A stretch of DNA of 64,000 nt, taken from Streptomyces viridochromogenes DSM 40736 (GTDB taxonomy: Bacteria; Actinomycetota; Actinomycetes; Streptomycetales; Streptomycetaceae). The stretch is taken from assembly GCF_000158955.1 (NCBI RefSeq), contig NZ_GG657757.1, positions 1,363,613-1,427,612 on the forward strand. Reading direction: 5' to 3'. Below, in pieces: positions 16,836 to 25,277 of this stretch (position 1 is the stretch's first letter; each line of letters starts with the position of its first letter). The position numbers and the translations under genes were made by a program. The notes beneath the pieces were generated by a model. That model was given only the letters and a program-made list of their open reading frames with translations. It did no database searches and had not been told where the DNA came from.

Positions 16836-16842
16836 GAGCGCC

Positions 16843-17433
16843 ATGTCCGTACGCGCCGCCGGCCCCTCCCGCTCCGACCTCGTCGCCGACGCGGCCCTCT
16901 CCCTGCTCGCCGAACGCGGGATGCGGGGCCTCACGCACCGCGCGGTCGACGAGGCGGCCGGTCTCCCCCAGGGCTCCACGTCCAACCTCGCGCGGACCCG
17001 GCAGGCTCTGCTGGAGCTGGCGGTGCGGCGTCTGGCCGACCGCGAGGCACGGGTGCTGGCGCTGCACGAGATGCCCGACCCCCGGTCCGGCACCGACTCC
17101 CTCGCCGACGCGCTGGCCCTGGCCACCCACCGCGCCCTGACGAGCAACCGCGCCCTCACGCTCGCCCGCTACGAACTGGCCCTGGAGGCGACGCGCCGCC
17201 CCGAGCTCCGGGCCTGTTTCGACGCGACGGGCGCCCGCTTCCGGGACCAGCTCGCCGCCCTGGTCACCGGGATGGGCTCCACGGATCCCGCCCGGCACAC
17301 GCTGTCGCTGATCGCCTGGGCGGACGGGCTGATGTTCAGCTGTGTGGCGGGATCGTTCGGCGCCGAGGTGCCGAGCCTCGCTCAGGTGCGGGCCGGGCTG
17401 CGGGAACTGCTGGCCGGGATGACCGCGGCCTGA
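16843..17433 (+). CDS. TetR-family transcriptional regulator
   Basis: The 196-residue protein has an N-terminal TetR helix-turn-helix at about 10-55 (SDLVADAALSLLAERGMRGLTHRAVDEAAGLPQGST), followed by an all-helical ligand domain. The ASNLA-type recognition turn (GSTSNLARTRQALLE) is unusual in lacking the common YYHF end. ATG 16843 is chosen from the -10 spacing; GTG 16834 is the alternative. It is divergent from the FAD monooxygenase/oxidoreductase pair and probably represses both and itself through operators A and B. Confidence 0.88.
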   Translation: MSVRAAGPSRSDLVADAALSLLAERGMRGLTHRAVDEAAGLPQGSTSNLARTRQALLELAVRRLADREARVLALHEMPDPRSGTDSLADALALATHRALTSNRALTLARYELALEATRRPELRACFDATGARFRDQLAALVTGMGSTDPARHTLSLIAWADGLMFSCVAGSFGAEVPSLAQVRAGLRELLAGMTAA

Positions 17434-17476
17434 AAAAACCGTGGTGCCGCACGGAGTGTTGGGAAAAGATGCGGCC

Positions 17477-17989
17477 ATGACGACCGAACGCCGTATGCCT
17501 GCCCCGACCGCCGACGAACGCACCATGCTGGAAGGGTGGTTGGAGTTCCACCGGCAGACCCTCGCCTGGAAGTGCGAGGGTCTGAGCGACGAGCAGCTCC
17601 GGTCCGCCTCGGCGGAGCCCTCCGAGCTGTCCCTGATGGGGCTGGTGCGGCACATGGCGGACGTGGAGCGGAACTGGTTCCGCCGCGTCCTGGCCAACGA
17701 GGACGCGGCCCCGCTCTACTTCAGCGACGAGGACCTCGACGGCGAGTTCCATCTGACCGAGGCGGACACCTACCGGGAGGCCCACGCCACCTGGCAGGCC
17801 GAGATCGAGGCGGCCCGGCGCAACGCGGCCCGCTTCGGCCTGGACGACCTCACCGAGGGCAAGCACCGCCGCACCGGCGAGCGGTTCAACCTGCGATGGC
17901 TCTACACCCACATGATCGAGGAGTACGCGCGGCACAACGGCCACGCCGACCTGATCCGCGAGCGCATCGACGGCTCGACCGGCGACTGA
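17477..17989 (+). CDS. DinB/DUF664 family protein
   Basis: A 170-residue four-helix-bundle protein of the DinB/DUF664 group, which includes thiol-dependent (mycothiol or bacillithiol) transferases and other metal-binding enzymes. Three His positions typical of the metal site are visible: LVRHMADVERNWF (about residue 60), LYTHMIEEYARHNGHADLIRE (about 145-160). It may therefore be a mycothiol-dependent enzyme, but this is inference. ATG 17477 is preferred: AAAGAT lies 6 nt upstream as a weak -10. It is not the DNA polymerase DinB. Confidence 0.85.
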   Translation: MTTERRMPAPTADERTMLEGWLEFHRQTLAWKCEGLSDEQLRSASAEPSELSLMGLVRHMADVERNWFRRVLANEDAAPLYFSDEDLDGEFHLTEADTYREAHATWQAEIEAARRNAARFGLDDLTEGKHRRTGERFNLRWLYTHMIEEYARHNGHADLIRERIDGSTGD

Positions 17990-18093
17990 CGTCACCCCGC
18001 GGCACGGCGACCACCTCCGTACGGGGCGCGAGATCACCCGTGCGGGGCATCCTCCGCCCGTTCGCCGCCCCACGGAGGGCCGGACGCAGCAGA

Positions 18094-18615
18094 GTGGCGC
18101 GGGTGCATCGAACGACGACCACCGCGACGCTCCTGGTGACCGTGGCTGTCTCGGCCCTGTCCGGTTGTATGACGGTCCAGCGTCCCTCCGTTCCCGGCCC
18201 CCCGACGGCACCGTCCGGGCCGTCGGCACCGGGGCCGGAGGGGCAGTCGGAGACCCAGGTCGTGCAGGCACCGGCCCGAGAGGCCCTCGAACTCATCGAG
18301 ACGTCCCGCCGCCCGGAGCCGACCGCGTCCGAGGCCCGCCCGGCCGCCCCCGCGGCGGCCTCGCCCGAGCGGACCGTGCCGTCCGGCAACCGTGACCCTC
18401 ACCCGCGCCCCGTGCGCCCGGAGCCGCGCGAGCCGAACCGGCGGAGCCCGCAGCGGCAGCATGCCGATGTCCCCGACGTCTCGGGTCCGGTACGGCGGAA
18501 CGTCCAGCAGAACGTTCCGAACACGCCGGACGTCTGTGCGCTGGGCAGGCGCTACGGGGGGTGGCCGGCGGACAGCCCGCAGGCGACCATCTGCCGCGAC
18601 GCCTACGGACGTTGA
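18094..18615 (+). CDS. Secreted lipoprotein with low-complexity centre
   Basis: Function unknown. The 173-residue product starts with a basic n-region and hydrophobic stretch ending in a lipobox (ALSGC), so it should be lipid-anchored outside the membrane. The middle is Pro/Ala/Glu/Arg-rich and disordered. The last 30 residues hold a compact motif DVCALGRRYGGWPADSP...ICRDAYG with two Cys that may form a disulphide; similar tails recur, from memory, in Streptomyces exported proteins. GTG 18094 is the chosen start, with GTG 18103 possible; no strong ribosome site is seen. Confidence 0.68.
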   Translation: MARVHRTTTTATLLVTVAVSALSGCMTVQRPSVPGPPTAPSGPSAPGPEGQSETQVVQAPAREALELIETSRRPEPTASEARPAAPAAASPERTVPSGNRDPHPRPVRPEPREPNRRSPQRQHADVPDVSGPVRRNVQQNVPNTPDVCALGRRYGGWPADSPQATICRDAYGR

Positions 18616-18625
18616 CTCCCCTGGA

Positions 18626-19141
18626 TCAGGGCCGCTGCCGCGGCGGCGTCCACGCCTCTCCGCCACCCTCACCCAGCCGCGACTCCCACCGCCGGATGGC
18701 GGCTCGCACGCCCTGTCCGTAGCCGTCGTCGGCGAGGTCGGCGGCGGCGCTCCTGGCCCGCCGCAGATGGGTGCGGGCGGCATCGCGCTGACCGAGTCCG
18801 GCGTAGTCGGCGGCCAGACTCAGGTGCAGGGAGGGGTAGAACGCGCGTACCGCGAGCGCCCCTTCCCGGGCGGCGGGGCCGTCCCTCGCGATCTCCTCCG
18901 CGGCCGTCAACGCGCGCAGGTCCCAGGCCAGTTCGTCCGCGGGATCGTCCTGCGTGTCGGCCAGGTAGTGGGCGAGGGTGCAGCGGTACAGCGGGTCGCC
19001 GTGCTCCCCGACCTCCGCCCACAGGTCCAGCAAGCGCCGCCGGGCCTCCTCCCGGTCTCCCGCGTGGTGCAGGATCACGACCTGCCCGATCCGCGTCAGC
19101 ACGGCATCCGCCGCCGCCTGCCCCTGCCGCTCCGCCACCAC
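18626..19141 (-). CDS. TPR-like helical hypothetical protein
   Basis: The 171-residue protein is almost entirely helical, with Ala/Leu-rich helix pairs (VVILHHAGDREEARRRLLDLW; YRCTLAHYLADTQDDPADELAWDLRAL; YPSLHLSLAADYAGLGQRDAARTHLRRARS) that look like tetratricopeptide repeats, suggesting a protein-interaction role. GTG 19141 (or the adjacent GTG 19138) follows GGAGG closely. TAGCGT at 19175-19180 on the same strand could be its -10. No transmembrane or signal segment. Function not recognised. Confidence 0.72.
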   Translation of the reverse strand: MVAERQGQAAADAVLTRIGQVVILHHAGDREEARRRLLDLWAEVGEHGDPLYRCTLAHYLADTQDDPADELAWDLRALTAAEEIARDGPAAREGALAVRAFYPSLHLSLAADYAGLGQRDAARTHLRRARSAAADLADDGYGQGVRAAIRRWESRLGEGGGEAWTPPRQRP

Positions 19142-19251
19142 GCCCTCCGCACGCTCGACCGCTGTCTCCTCCCGACGCTAGCCGCAGACCGGGAGGATCC
19201 AGCTCAGGCCGCTCCGTACGCCGTCGGCCACGCGGCGGTCAGCCGTCGGCC

Positions 19252-19935
19252 TCAGCCCAGGTTCGGAATGGTCCAGTCGATCGGCTCATGCCCCTGCGCC
19301 GCCACCGCCGCGTCGATCTGCGTGAACGGCCGGGAGCCGAAGAACTTCTTCGCGGACAGGGGCGAGGGGTGCGCGCCCTTGACCACCACATGCCGGGTCT
19401 CGTCGATCAGCGGGAGCTTCTTCTGCGCGTAGTTGCCCCACAGCACGAACACCGCCGGGTCGGGCCGGTCGGCCACCGCGCGGATGACCGCGTCGGTGAA
19501 CTTCTCCCAGCCCCGGCCCTTGTGCGAGTTGGCCTCGCCGCCGCGGACCGTGAGCACCGCGTTGAGCAGCAGCACGCCCTGCTGGGCCCACGGCATGAGA
19601 TAGCCGTTGTCCGGAATGGGAGTGCCCAGCTCCTCGTGCATCTCCTTGTAGATGTTCCGCAGGGACGGCGGGATCCGCACACCGGGCCGGACCGAGAAGC
19701 ACAGCCCGTGCCCCTGCCCCTCGCCGTGGTACGGGTCCTGACCGAGGATCAGGACCTTCACCTTCTCGTACGGCGTGGCGTCCAGCGCGGCGAAGACCTC
19801 CTCACGCGGCGGGTGGACGGGGCCCTTCGCCCGCTCCTCCTCGACGAACTCCGTCAGCTCGTTGAAGTAGGGCTGCTGCAGCTCGTCACCCAGAACCCCG
19901 CGCCAGGACTCGGGCAGCATGGCGGTGTCGGTCAC
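19252..19935 (-). CDS. ung: Uracil-DNA glycosylase, family 1
   Basis: The 227-residue enzyme removes uracil from DNA as the first step of base-excision repair. The water-activating loop GQDPYHG is at 65-71 (Asp67), the Pro-rich loop PPSLRNIYKEM follows near 90, and the Leu-intercalation loop HPSPLSAKKFFGSRPF lies near residue 195. GTG 19935 is chosen because GAGGA lies 7 nt upstream; ATG 19962 in frame would add nine residues. It follows a solute-binding-protein gene on the same strand but is probably transcribed separately. Confidence 0.95.
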   Translation of the reverse strand: MTDTAMLPESWRGVLGDELQQPYFNELTEFVEEERAKGPVHPPREEVFAALDATPYEKVKVLILGQDPYHGEGQGHGLCFSVRPGVRIPPSLRNIYKEMHEELGTPIPDNGYLMPWAQQGVLLLNAVLTVRGGEANSHKGRGWEKFTDAVIRAVADRPDPAVFVLWGNYAQKKLPLIDETRHVVVKGAHPSPLSAKKFFGSRPFTQIDAAVAAQGHEPIDWTIPNLG

Positions 19936-20001
19936 GTCAACGTCCTCACGATGTGCGGTCACTTCCAGGCCTCAGAACCTACCGGCGACCACTGACAACG
20001 T

Positions 20002-20029
20002 GCCCGGGAAGCCCCGAGTGCGCCCGGGC
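20002..20029 (-). terminator. Hairpin at the end of the solute-binding-protein gene
   Basis: GCCCGGG (20002-20008) pairs with CCCGGGC (20023-20029), overlapping the last base of the TAG stop. GC-rich stem without a T-run. Confidence 0.45.
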
Positions 20030-21615
20030 TACCAGGCGGTCTTGCGGTGCAGCTCCCACATCATCATGATCGTCGACGGGTCCAGGGCCCGCTCGGCGCC
20101 CGAGACGTCCCGGCTCGCCGCCACGTACTGCCTGCCCTGCCACAGCGGCAGCAGCCGCGCGTCGTCGACGAGGATCTGCTGGGCCTCCTCGAACTCCTTC
20201 ACCACGTTCGCGCGGTCGCTCTCGCGGCGCGACCGGGGCAGCAGGTCGCCGGTGATCTCGGGCGCCGGGTAGGGCGTGCCGAGGGCGTTCTGCTCGCCGA
20301 CGAACGGTGCGATGAAGTTCTCGGCGTCCGGGAAGTCGGGGAACCAGCCCCGTCCGAACACCGGGTACTCGCCCTTGCGGTAGCCCTCGACGTAGGTCTT
20401 CCAGGGGCGGCTCTTGAGGGTGATCGTGAACAGGCCCGACCCCTCGAGCTGGCGCTTCAGCTCCTTGAACTCCGCGGCGGTCTCGGAGCCGTACCGGTCG
20501 CTCGTGTACCAGAGGGTGAGCGGGACCGTCCGGTTGATGCCCGCGCCGGTGAGGGTCTTGCGGGCCTTGGCGACGTCGGGGTCGCCGTAGTCGTCGAAGA
20601 AGCCCGTGGTGTGGCCGGTGAGGCCCTTGGGGACCATGGAGTACAGCGGGTCGACGGTGTCCTTGTAGACCTTGTGGGCGATCGCCGCCCGGTCCACGAC
20701 CTGCGCGATGGCCTGGCGCACGGCCTTGCGGTTGGCCCAGGGGTCCTTCGGGTTGAACACCAGGTAGTTGATGTCGGTGCCCGTGCCCTCGACGAGCTGG
20801 ATCTCCTCCTCCTTGGCGCCCTGCAGCTCGACGACGTCCCCGGCGGCCAGACCGCGGTAGGTCACGTCGATCTGCTTGTCCCGCAGGGCCTTGACCATGG
20901 CGCCGGAGTCCTGGAAGTAGCGGATGGTGACCGCGTCGTTCTGGCGCTTCGCGAAGCCCTTGTAGGCGTCGTTGCGCACGAGGACGGCTTCCTTGCCGTC
21001 ACTGTACGAGTCGAGGCTGTACGGCCCGGAACCGACGGCGTCGTCGCCCTTGCGCAGGGCGTCCTTCGGATACTCCTCCGGGGCGACGATCGACATGGCG
21101 GGGGTGGCGAGCACGAACGGGAAGGTGGCGTCGGGCTTGTTGAGGTGGAAGATCACCTCGCGGTCGTTCGACGCCTGGACCCGCTCCAGGCTGCCCAGCA
21201 GACCGGCGGGGCCGCCGTTGACGTTGATCTTGCGGATCCGGTCGAAGGAGTACTTCACCGCCTGGGCGTCGAGCGCTTCCCCGTTGGAGAACTTCAGGCC
21301 CTCGCGCAGCTCGCAGCGGTACACCTGGTTCGAGGAGTCGCTGAAGCCGCACTGCTCGGCGGCGTCCGGCTGCGGCTCGCTCGTACCGGTCGGATAGCTC
21401 AGGAGCGTCTGGTAGATGTTGCGGAACAGCTCCCATGAACTGTCCCAGGAGGCCGCGGGGTCCAACGTGCTGGGAGCACTGGTGGTGCCCACCACGATCG
21501 GCCCTTCGTCCTCCGGGGTGTCGGACGACAGCACGCCGCACCCGGCGAGCAGGGTCGATATGGACGCGATGGCCGCTACCCGCCGCAGGCATCGGTTCCG
21601 CTTGAACACGCGCAC
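20029..21615 (-). CDS. Peptide-type ABC transporter substrate-binding lipoprotein (SBP_bac_5)
   Basis: A 528-residue family-5 extracellular solute-binding protein, as in oligopeptide or dipeptide importers. It has a basic start and lipobox LLAGC with Cys26, then the family motif around GEALDAQAVKYSFDRI (about 110-125) and the C-terminal lobe WFPDFPDAENFIAPF. No permease or ATPase genes lie next to it, so it is an orphan binding protein that must work with components encoded elsewhere, or act as a sensor. GTG/ATG start at 21615 follows AGGAG. A hairpin ends the gene. Confidence 0.9.
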   Translation of the reverse strand: MRVFKRNRCLRRVAAIASISTLLAGCGVLSSDTPEDEGPIVVGTTSAPSTLDPAASWDSSWELFRNIYQTLLSYPTGTSEPQPDAAEQCGFSDSSNQVYRCELREGLKFSNGEALDAQAVKYSFDRIRKINVNGGPAGLLGSLERVQASNDREVIFHLNKPDATFPFVLATPAMSIVAPEEYPKDALRKGDDAVGSGPYSLDSYSDGKEAVLVRNDAYKGFAKRQNDAVTIRYFQDSGAMVKALRDKQIDVTYRGLAAGDVVELQGAKEEEIQLVEGTGTDINYLVFNPKDPWANRKAVRQAIAQVVDRAAIAHKVYKDTVDPLYSMVPKGLTGHTTGFFDDYGDPDVAKARKTLTGAGINRTVPLTLWYTSDRYGSETAAEFKELKRQLEGSGLFTITLKSRPWKTYVEGYRKGEYPVFGRGWFPDFPDAENFIAPFVGEQNALGTPYPAPEITGDLLPRSRRESDRANVVKEFEEAQQILVDDARLLPLWQGRQYVAASRDVSGAERALDPSTIMMMWELHRKTAW

Positions 21616-21749
21616 GCTCCTCGATCTGCCATACCAAGGGTCGGCAGACCATACCGCAGTGCCGCGCCCGCTGACTCTCCCCCGGGCATGACTCCTTGAT
21701 CAGTAAACCTATGACGACGTTGTCATCGCCCTTGGGGACACCATTACGC

Positions 21750-21788
21750 CGGCACGGGCGCCGCTCGCGTCAAGGGGCGCCCGTGCCG
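21750..21788 (-). terminator. Strong hairpin after the SDR gene
   Basis: CGGCACGGGCGCC (21750-21762) and GGCGCCCGTGCCG (21776-21788) are perfect 13-bp arms with a 13-nt loop, 20 nt after the stop of the minus-strand SDR gene. Confidence 0.75.
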
Positions 21789-21807
21789 AACCGCGTACGT
21801 GCTGCCG

Positions 21808-22566
21808 TCAGCCCGTGCCCGCGTTGAGGAAGATGCCGCCGTCCACGACGAGCGTCTGGCCGGTGACCCAGTCGGACTGCGCGGAGGTGAGGAACGCGGC
21901 CGCGCCGCCGATGTCCGAGGGCACGCCGAGCCGGCCCAGCGGGTAGGCCGCGGCGGCCTCCTCCTCCCGGCCCTCGTACAGGGCCTGGGCGAACTTGGTC
22001 TTCACGACGGCCGGGGCAATGGCGTTGACCCGCACCTTGGGCGCGTACTCGCGCGCGAGCTGCACCGTCAGGTTGATCATGGCGGCCTTGCTGATGCCGT
22101 AGGCGCCGATGAAGGGCGAGGGCGACAGGCCCGCGACGGAGGCGATGTTGACGATGGCGCCGCCGTTGTCCTTCTGCCAGGCGTGCCAGGTCTTCTGGGC
22201 GAAGCCCAGTGCGGAGACGACATTGGTCTCGAAGACCTTGCGCGCGACGTTCAGGTCGAGGTCCGCGATCGGCCCGAACACCGGGTTGGTACCGGCGTTG
22301 TTGACCAGGTGATCGAGGCGGCCGAAGGCCTCCATCGTGCGCTCGACGGCGAGGGCCTGGTGGTCCTCGTCGTGCGCCTTGCCGGCGACGTAGATCGCGC
22401 GGTCGGCGCCGAGCTGCTCGACGGCCTCCTTGAGGGCGTCCTCGTTGCGGCCGGTGATGCACACGCGGTCACCACGCGCCACGAGCGCCTCGGCGACGCC
22501 GTAGCCGATGCCGCGGCTGGCGCCCGTGACGAGGGCGACCTTGCCGGAGAGTTCCACGGAAGTCAT
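21808..22566 (-). CDS. Short-chain dehydrogenase/reductase (FabG-like)
   Basis: A 252-residue NAD(P)-dependent SDR. Cofactor motif TGASRGIGYGV at 14-24, NNAG near 88, catalytic Ser in IVNIASVAG, and the YxxxK pair in YGISKAAM are all present; the C-terminal WVTGQTLVVDGG is typical. It is the second gene of a two-gene unit, 10 bp after a close paralogue. Together they may act on beta-hydroxyacyl-CoA or a similar substrate; the pairing with an AAGCG-type dyad upstream suggests acyl-CoA metabolism, which is inference. A perfect terminator follows. Confidence 0.9.
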   Translation of the reverse strand: MTSVELSGKVALVTGASRGIGYGVAEALVARGDRVCITGRNEDALKEAVEQLGADRAIYVAGKAHDEDHQALAVERTMEAFGRLDHLVNNAGTNPVFGPIADLDLNVARKVFETNVVSALGFAQKTWHAWQKDNGGAIVNIASVAGLSPSPFIGAYGISKAAMINLTVQLAREYAPKVRVNAIAPAVVKTKFAQALYEGREEEAAAAYPLGRLGVPSDIGGAAAFLTSAQSDWVTGQTLVVDGGIFLNAGTG

Positions 22567-22576
22567 GTCTGGTCCC

Positions 22577-23338
22577 CTAGTCGAGCGGTCCGCCGGCCAC
22601 GTACAGCACCTGGCCGGAGACGAACCCGGCCGCCTCGCCCGTGAAGAAGGCGATGGCGTTGGCGATGTCGTCCGGCTCGCCGACCCGGGCCACCGGGATC
22701 TGGGTGGCGGCGGCGGCCTTGAAGTCCTCGAAGCCCATGCCGACGCGGTCGGCGGTGGCCTTGGTCATCTCGGTGGCGATGAAGCCGGGGGCGACGGCGT
22801 TGGCGGTGACGCCGAACTTGCCGAGCTCCTTGGCCAGGGTCTTGGTGAAGCCCTGGAGGCCCGCCTTGGCGGCCGAGTAGTTGACCTGCCCGCGGTTGCC
22901 GAGCGCCGAGGACGACGAGAGGTTGACGATCCGCCCGAATCCGGCGTCGACCATGTGCTTCTGACAGGCCTTGGACATCAGGAAGGCGCCGCGCAGATGC
23001 ACGTTCATGACGGTGTCCCAGTCGGAGACGCTCATCTTGAACAGCAGGTTGTCGCGCAGCACGCCCGCGTTGTTGACCAGGATCGTCGGCGCGCCGAGCT
23101 CCTCGGCGATCCGCGCGACGGCCGCTTCGACCTGCGCCTCGTCCGAGACGTCGCAGCCGACCGCGACGGCCTTGCCGCCGGCGGCGGTGATCTTCTCGAC
23201 GGTGTCCTTGCACGCCGCCTCGTCGAGGTCGAGCACGGCGACAGCGCGGCCCTCGGCGGCCAGGCGTACGGCGGTGGCGGCGCCGATCCCGCGCGCCGCG
23301 CCGGTGACGACGGCTACCCGCTGCTCAGTGGTGGACAT
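22577..23338 (-). CDS. 3-oxoacyl-ACP-reductase-like SDR (FabG-like)
   Basis: The 253-residue protein has all SDR landmarks: TGAARGIGAAT (13-23), NNAG near 92, IVNLSSSSALG with the catalytic Ser, and YSAAKAG with Tyr/Lys, then APGFIATEMT. This set is close to FabG, but its position away from fab genes suggests an accessory acyl-CoA or ketone reductase. It is first in a two-gene unit with the downstream SDR. ATG 23338 follows GAGGAG. A near-perfect 14-bp palindrome lies 18 bp upstream and probably binds a TetR-type regulator encoded elsewhere. Confidence 0.9.
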   Translation of the reverse strand: MSTTEQRVAVVTGAARGIGAATAVRLAAEGRAVAVLDLDEAACKDTVEKITAAGGKAVAVGCDVSDEAQVEAAVARIAEELGAPTILVNNAGVLRDNLLFKMSVSDWDTVMNVHLRGAFLMSKACQKHMVDAGFGRIVNLSSSSALGNRGQVNYSAAKAGLQGFTKTLAKELGKFGVTANAVAPGFIATEMTKATADRVGMGFEDFKAAAATQIPVARVGEPDDIANAIAFFTGEAAGFVSGQVLYVAGGPLD

Positions 23339-23355
23339 GGCTGCTTCTCCTCAGG

Positions 23356-23369
23356 TGAGCGACCGCTTA
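23356..23369. promoter_or_regulatory. AAGCG-type dyad before the SDR pair
   Basis: TGAGCGACCGCTTA is an inverted repeat with one mismatch (arms 6 bp, 2-nt centre). TetR regulators of acyl-CoA genes in actinobacteria often use AAGCG/CGCTT half-sites; assignment here is inference. Confidence 0.45.
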
Positions 23370-23601
23370 GTACCTTCAGTGGGTGTGACGCTAGAAGCCC
23401 TGGCACGCGGTGTCAACGGCCGGGCCCGGCATGTGATCCATTACCCGGGCCCACGAGGCCCAGCGGACCACACTCGTCCCCCACCCGGCCCTGATCGGCC
23501 GCCCCGGCCACCCGATCAGCGCACGACCGCCGCGCCCGCGCACCTTTCCCCGCCTAGCGTCGAAGCGCGAGCCACTCGTGGCCGGAAAAGGGAGAGACTC
23601 C

Positions 23602-24072
23602 ATGCGCCGTCGCACCGGTGCCATCGGCATGCTGTTCGCGATCGCCGCGATCATGCCGCTGGCCGAGCCCGCTCACGCCCGAACCGATCGGGACTGCCGT
23701 GACTTCGCGTTCCAGGAGGACGCGCAGGCCGTTCTCGACGCGGATCCGAGCGATCCCGACAGACTCGACGAGGACCAGGGCCGCGGGGACGGCATCGCGT
23801 GTGAGGCGCTGCCCCACCGCGGCGCGGGCATCATCTCCCCCACGCACATGCCCACCCCCACCGTCAGCCCGTCGGTCTCCGTCAGCCCGTCCGCCTCCGC
23901 CACCGTCACACCCACCACCGCTCCGTCCCGCGGTGTGCGCGGCGGACTGGGCGGCGCCGTGGCCTCCGGGCCGAGCGACTGGGACGTGGCCATCGGGCTG
24001 ACCTTCGCCGTGAGCGCCCTGCTCACGGCCGGCTTCTTCCTGAGGCGACGTCTGAGGTCACGTCTGCGGTGA
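23602..24072 (+). CDS. Secreted Excalibur-domain protein with C-terminal membrane helix
   Basis: The 156-residue protein has a signal peptide (cleavage likely after PAHA, residue about 26), then an Excalibur calcium-binding domain ([20 protein letters not shown], then [14 protein letters not shown]) with its DxDxDGxxCE-like end and two conserved Cys. A Thr/Pro/Ser-rich spacer (80-115) follows, then one membrane helix (about 128-147) and a basic tail (RRRLRSRLR). It should be displayed outside the cell and anchored by the C-terminal helix. ATG 23602 follows GGAGAG. No LPXTG-type motif is seen. Confidence 0.82.
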   Translation: MRRRTGAIGMLFAIAAIMPLAEPAHARTDRDCRDFAFQEDAQAVLDADPSDPDRLDEDQGRGDGIACEALPHRGAGIISPTHMPTPTVSPSVSVSPSASATVTPTTAPSRGVRGGLGGAVASGPSDWDVAIGLTFAVSALLTAGFFLRRRLRSRLR

Positions 24073-24111
24073 CCTCGGGGGCGCGGCCCGACCGTGCCCC
24101 CGACCGGTCCG

Positions 24112-24525
24112 TCATCGCACCAGCAGGTCCAGCAGCCGTTCCGTCTCCGCCGCCGGATCGGTCGTCAGGCCGGTGTGCACGGGGCCGGGCTGGACGATCG
24201 TCGAGCGGGGGGCGACGAGCCAGCGGAAGCGGCGGCCGGGGTCGTCGCCCGCTGCCTGGCCGGCCGCCGTGCCGCCCGCGCAGACCCCTTCCACGGCCCG
24301 CAGGGCGGCGTGGATGCCCGCCACGTCCGCCTGGGGGTCGAGGGCCAGCAGGCGGGCCTCGTCGAGGTGCGTGCGGGCGCCGACGTAGGACTCGGCGCGG
24401 CAGTAGACGAGCACCCCCGCGTTGATGCACTCGCCGCGCTCGACGCGCGGCACGACGCGCAGGACCGCGTACTCGTAGACCTGGCGGTCCCGCGTCCCGC
24501 CCCTGATGATGTGCCGGTCGCTCAC
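24112..24525 (-). CDS. DUF3037 protein, partner of the HipA-like kinase
   Basis: The 137-residue protein belongs to DUF3037: the landmarks are QVYEYAVLRVVPRVERGECINAGVLVYC near the N-terminus and the acidic/hydrophobic LDEARLLALDPQAD block. No catalytic motif is known. GTG 24525 overlaps the TGA of the upstream HipA-like gene as GTGA, so the two are translationally coupled. This kinase/DUF3037 pairing recurs, from memory, in many genomes and may be a functional module such as a toxin-antitoxin-like or regulatory pair (inference). Confidence 0.83.
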   Translation of the reverse strand: MSDRHIIRGGTRDRQVYEYAVLRVVPRVERGECINAGVLVYCRAESYVGARTHLDEARLLALDPQADVAGIHAALRAVEGVCAGGTAAGQAAGDDPGRRFRWLVAPRSTIVQPGPVHTGLTTDPAAETERLLDLLVR

Positions 24526-25277
24526 TTGATCCCCTGGATGCGCTCGTGGATGGCGGCGGCCCGGGCGAGCAGCGGCCGCGCGTAGGCCCGCCGCAGGTCG
24601 TCGGGTGTGGCGAAACCGGGCTCGCCGGTCAGCCAGGCGTCCGGGACGCGGGCCGTGACCTCGGCGAGCAGTTCCTCGGTGACCAGAGGCGCCAACTCGG
24701 CCGCGGCGGCGGCCACGTCGGGCCCGAAGGGCGCCAGGGCATGGTCGGAGGCGTCGTACGGTCGGGCCGCGGAGGTTTCCGCGCCGGGCCAGTTGTGGTG
24801 CCAGATCATGGTCGCGCCGTGGTCGACGAGCCACAACTCGCCCCGCCACATCAGCAGGTTGGGGTTGCGCCAGGACCGGTCGACGTTGTTGACCACCGCG
24901 TCGAACCAGACGATCCGCCCGGCCTCCTCGGGGCCGACCGGGAACGCGAGCGCGTCGAAGCCGAGCGCGCCGGAGAGGAAGTCCATGCCGAGGTTGGTGC
25001 CGCCGCTGGACCTGAGCAGGCTCTGCACCTCCTGGTCGGGCTCGGAGAGCCCCAGCTCCGGGTCGAGCTCGACCGTGACCAGCCGCGGCACCCGCAGCCC
25101 GAGCCGGCGGGCGAGCTCCCCGCACACCACCTCGGCGACGAGCGTCTTGCGGCCCTGTCCCGCGCCGGTGAACTTCAGGACGTAGGTCCCGAAGTCGTCG
25201 GCCTCGACGAGCCCCGGCAGCGAACCGCCCTCCCGCAGGGGGGCGATGAAACGGGTCGCGATCACTTCCTTGAGCAT
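24522..25277 (-). CDS. HipA-like protein kinase
   Basis: A 251-residue HipA_2-type kinase domain, much shorter than E. coli HipA (440 aa) and lacking its N-terminal subdomain. Candidate ATP-binding Lys35 (TYVLKF), catalytic loop VVNNVDRSWRNPN (Asp133, Asn138) and metal-binding DHG (152-154) are all present, so it may be active. The target is unknown; HipA phosphorylates GltX, but this branch has not been tied to that here. ATG 25277 is followed by a coupled DUF3037 gene (4-bp overlap). No HipB-like helix-turn-helix antitoxin is adjacent. Confidence 0.83.
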   Translation of the reverse strand: MLKEVIATRFIAPLREGGSLPGLVEADDFGTYVLKFTGAGQGRKTLVAEVVCGELARRLGLRVPRLVTVELDPELGLSEPDQEVQSLLRSSGGTNLGMDFLSGALGFDALAFPVGPEEAGRIVWFDAVVNNVDRSWRNPNLLMWRGELWLVDHGATMIWHHNWPGAETSAARPYDASDHALAPFGPDVAAAAAELAPLVTEELLAEVTARVPDAWLTGEPGFATPDDLRRAYARPLLARAAAIHERIQGIK

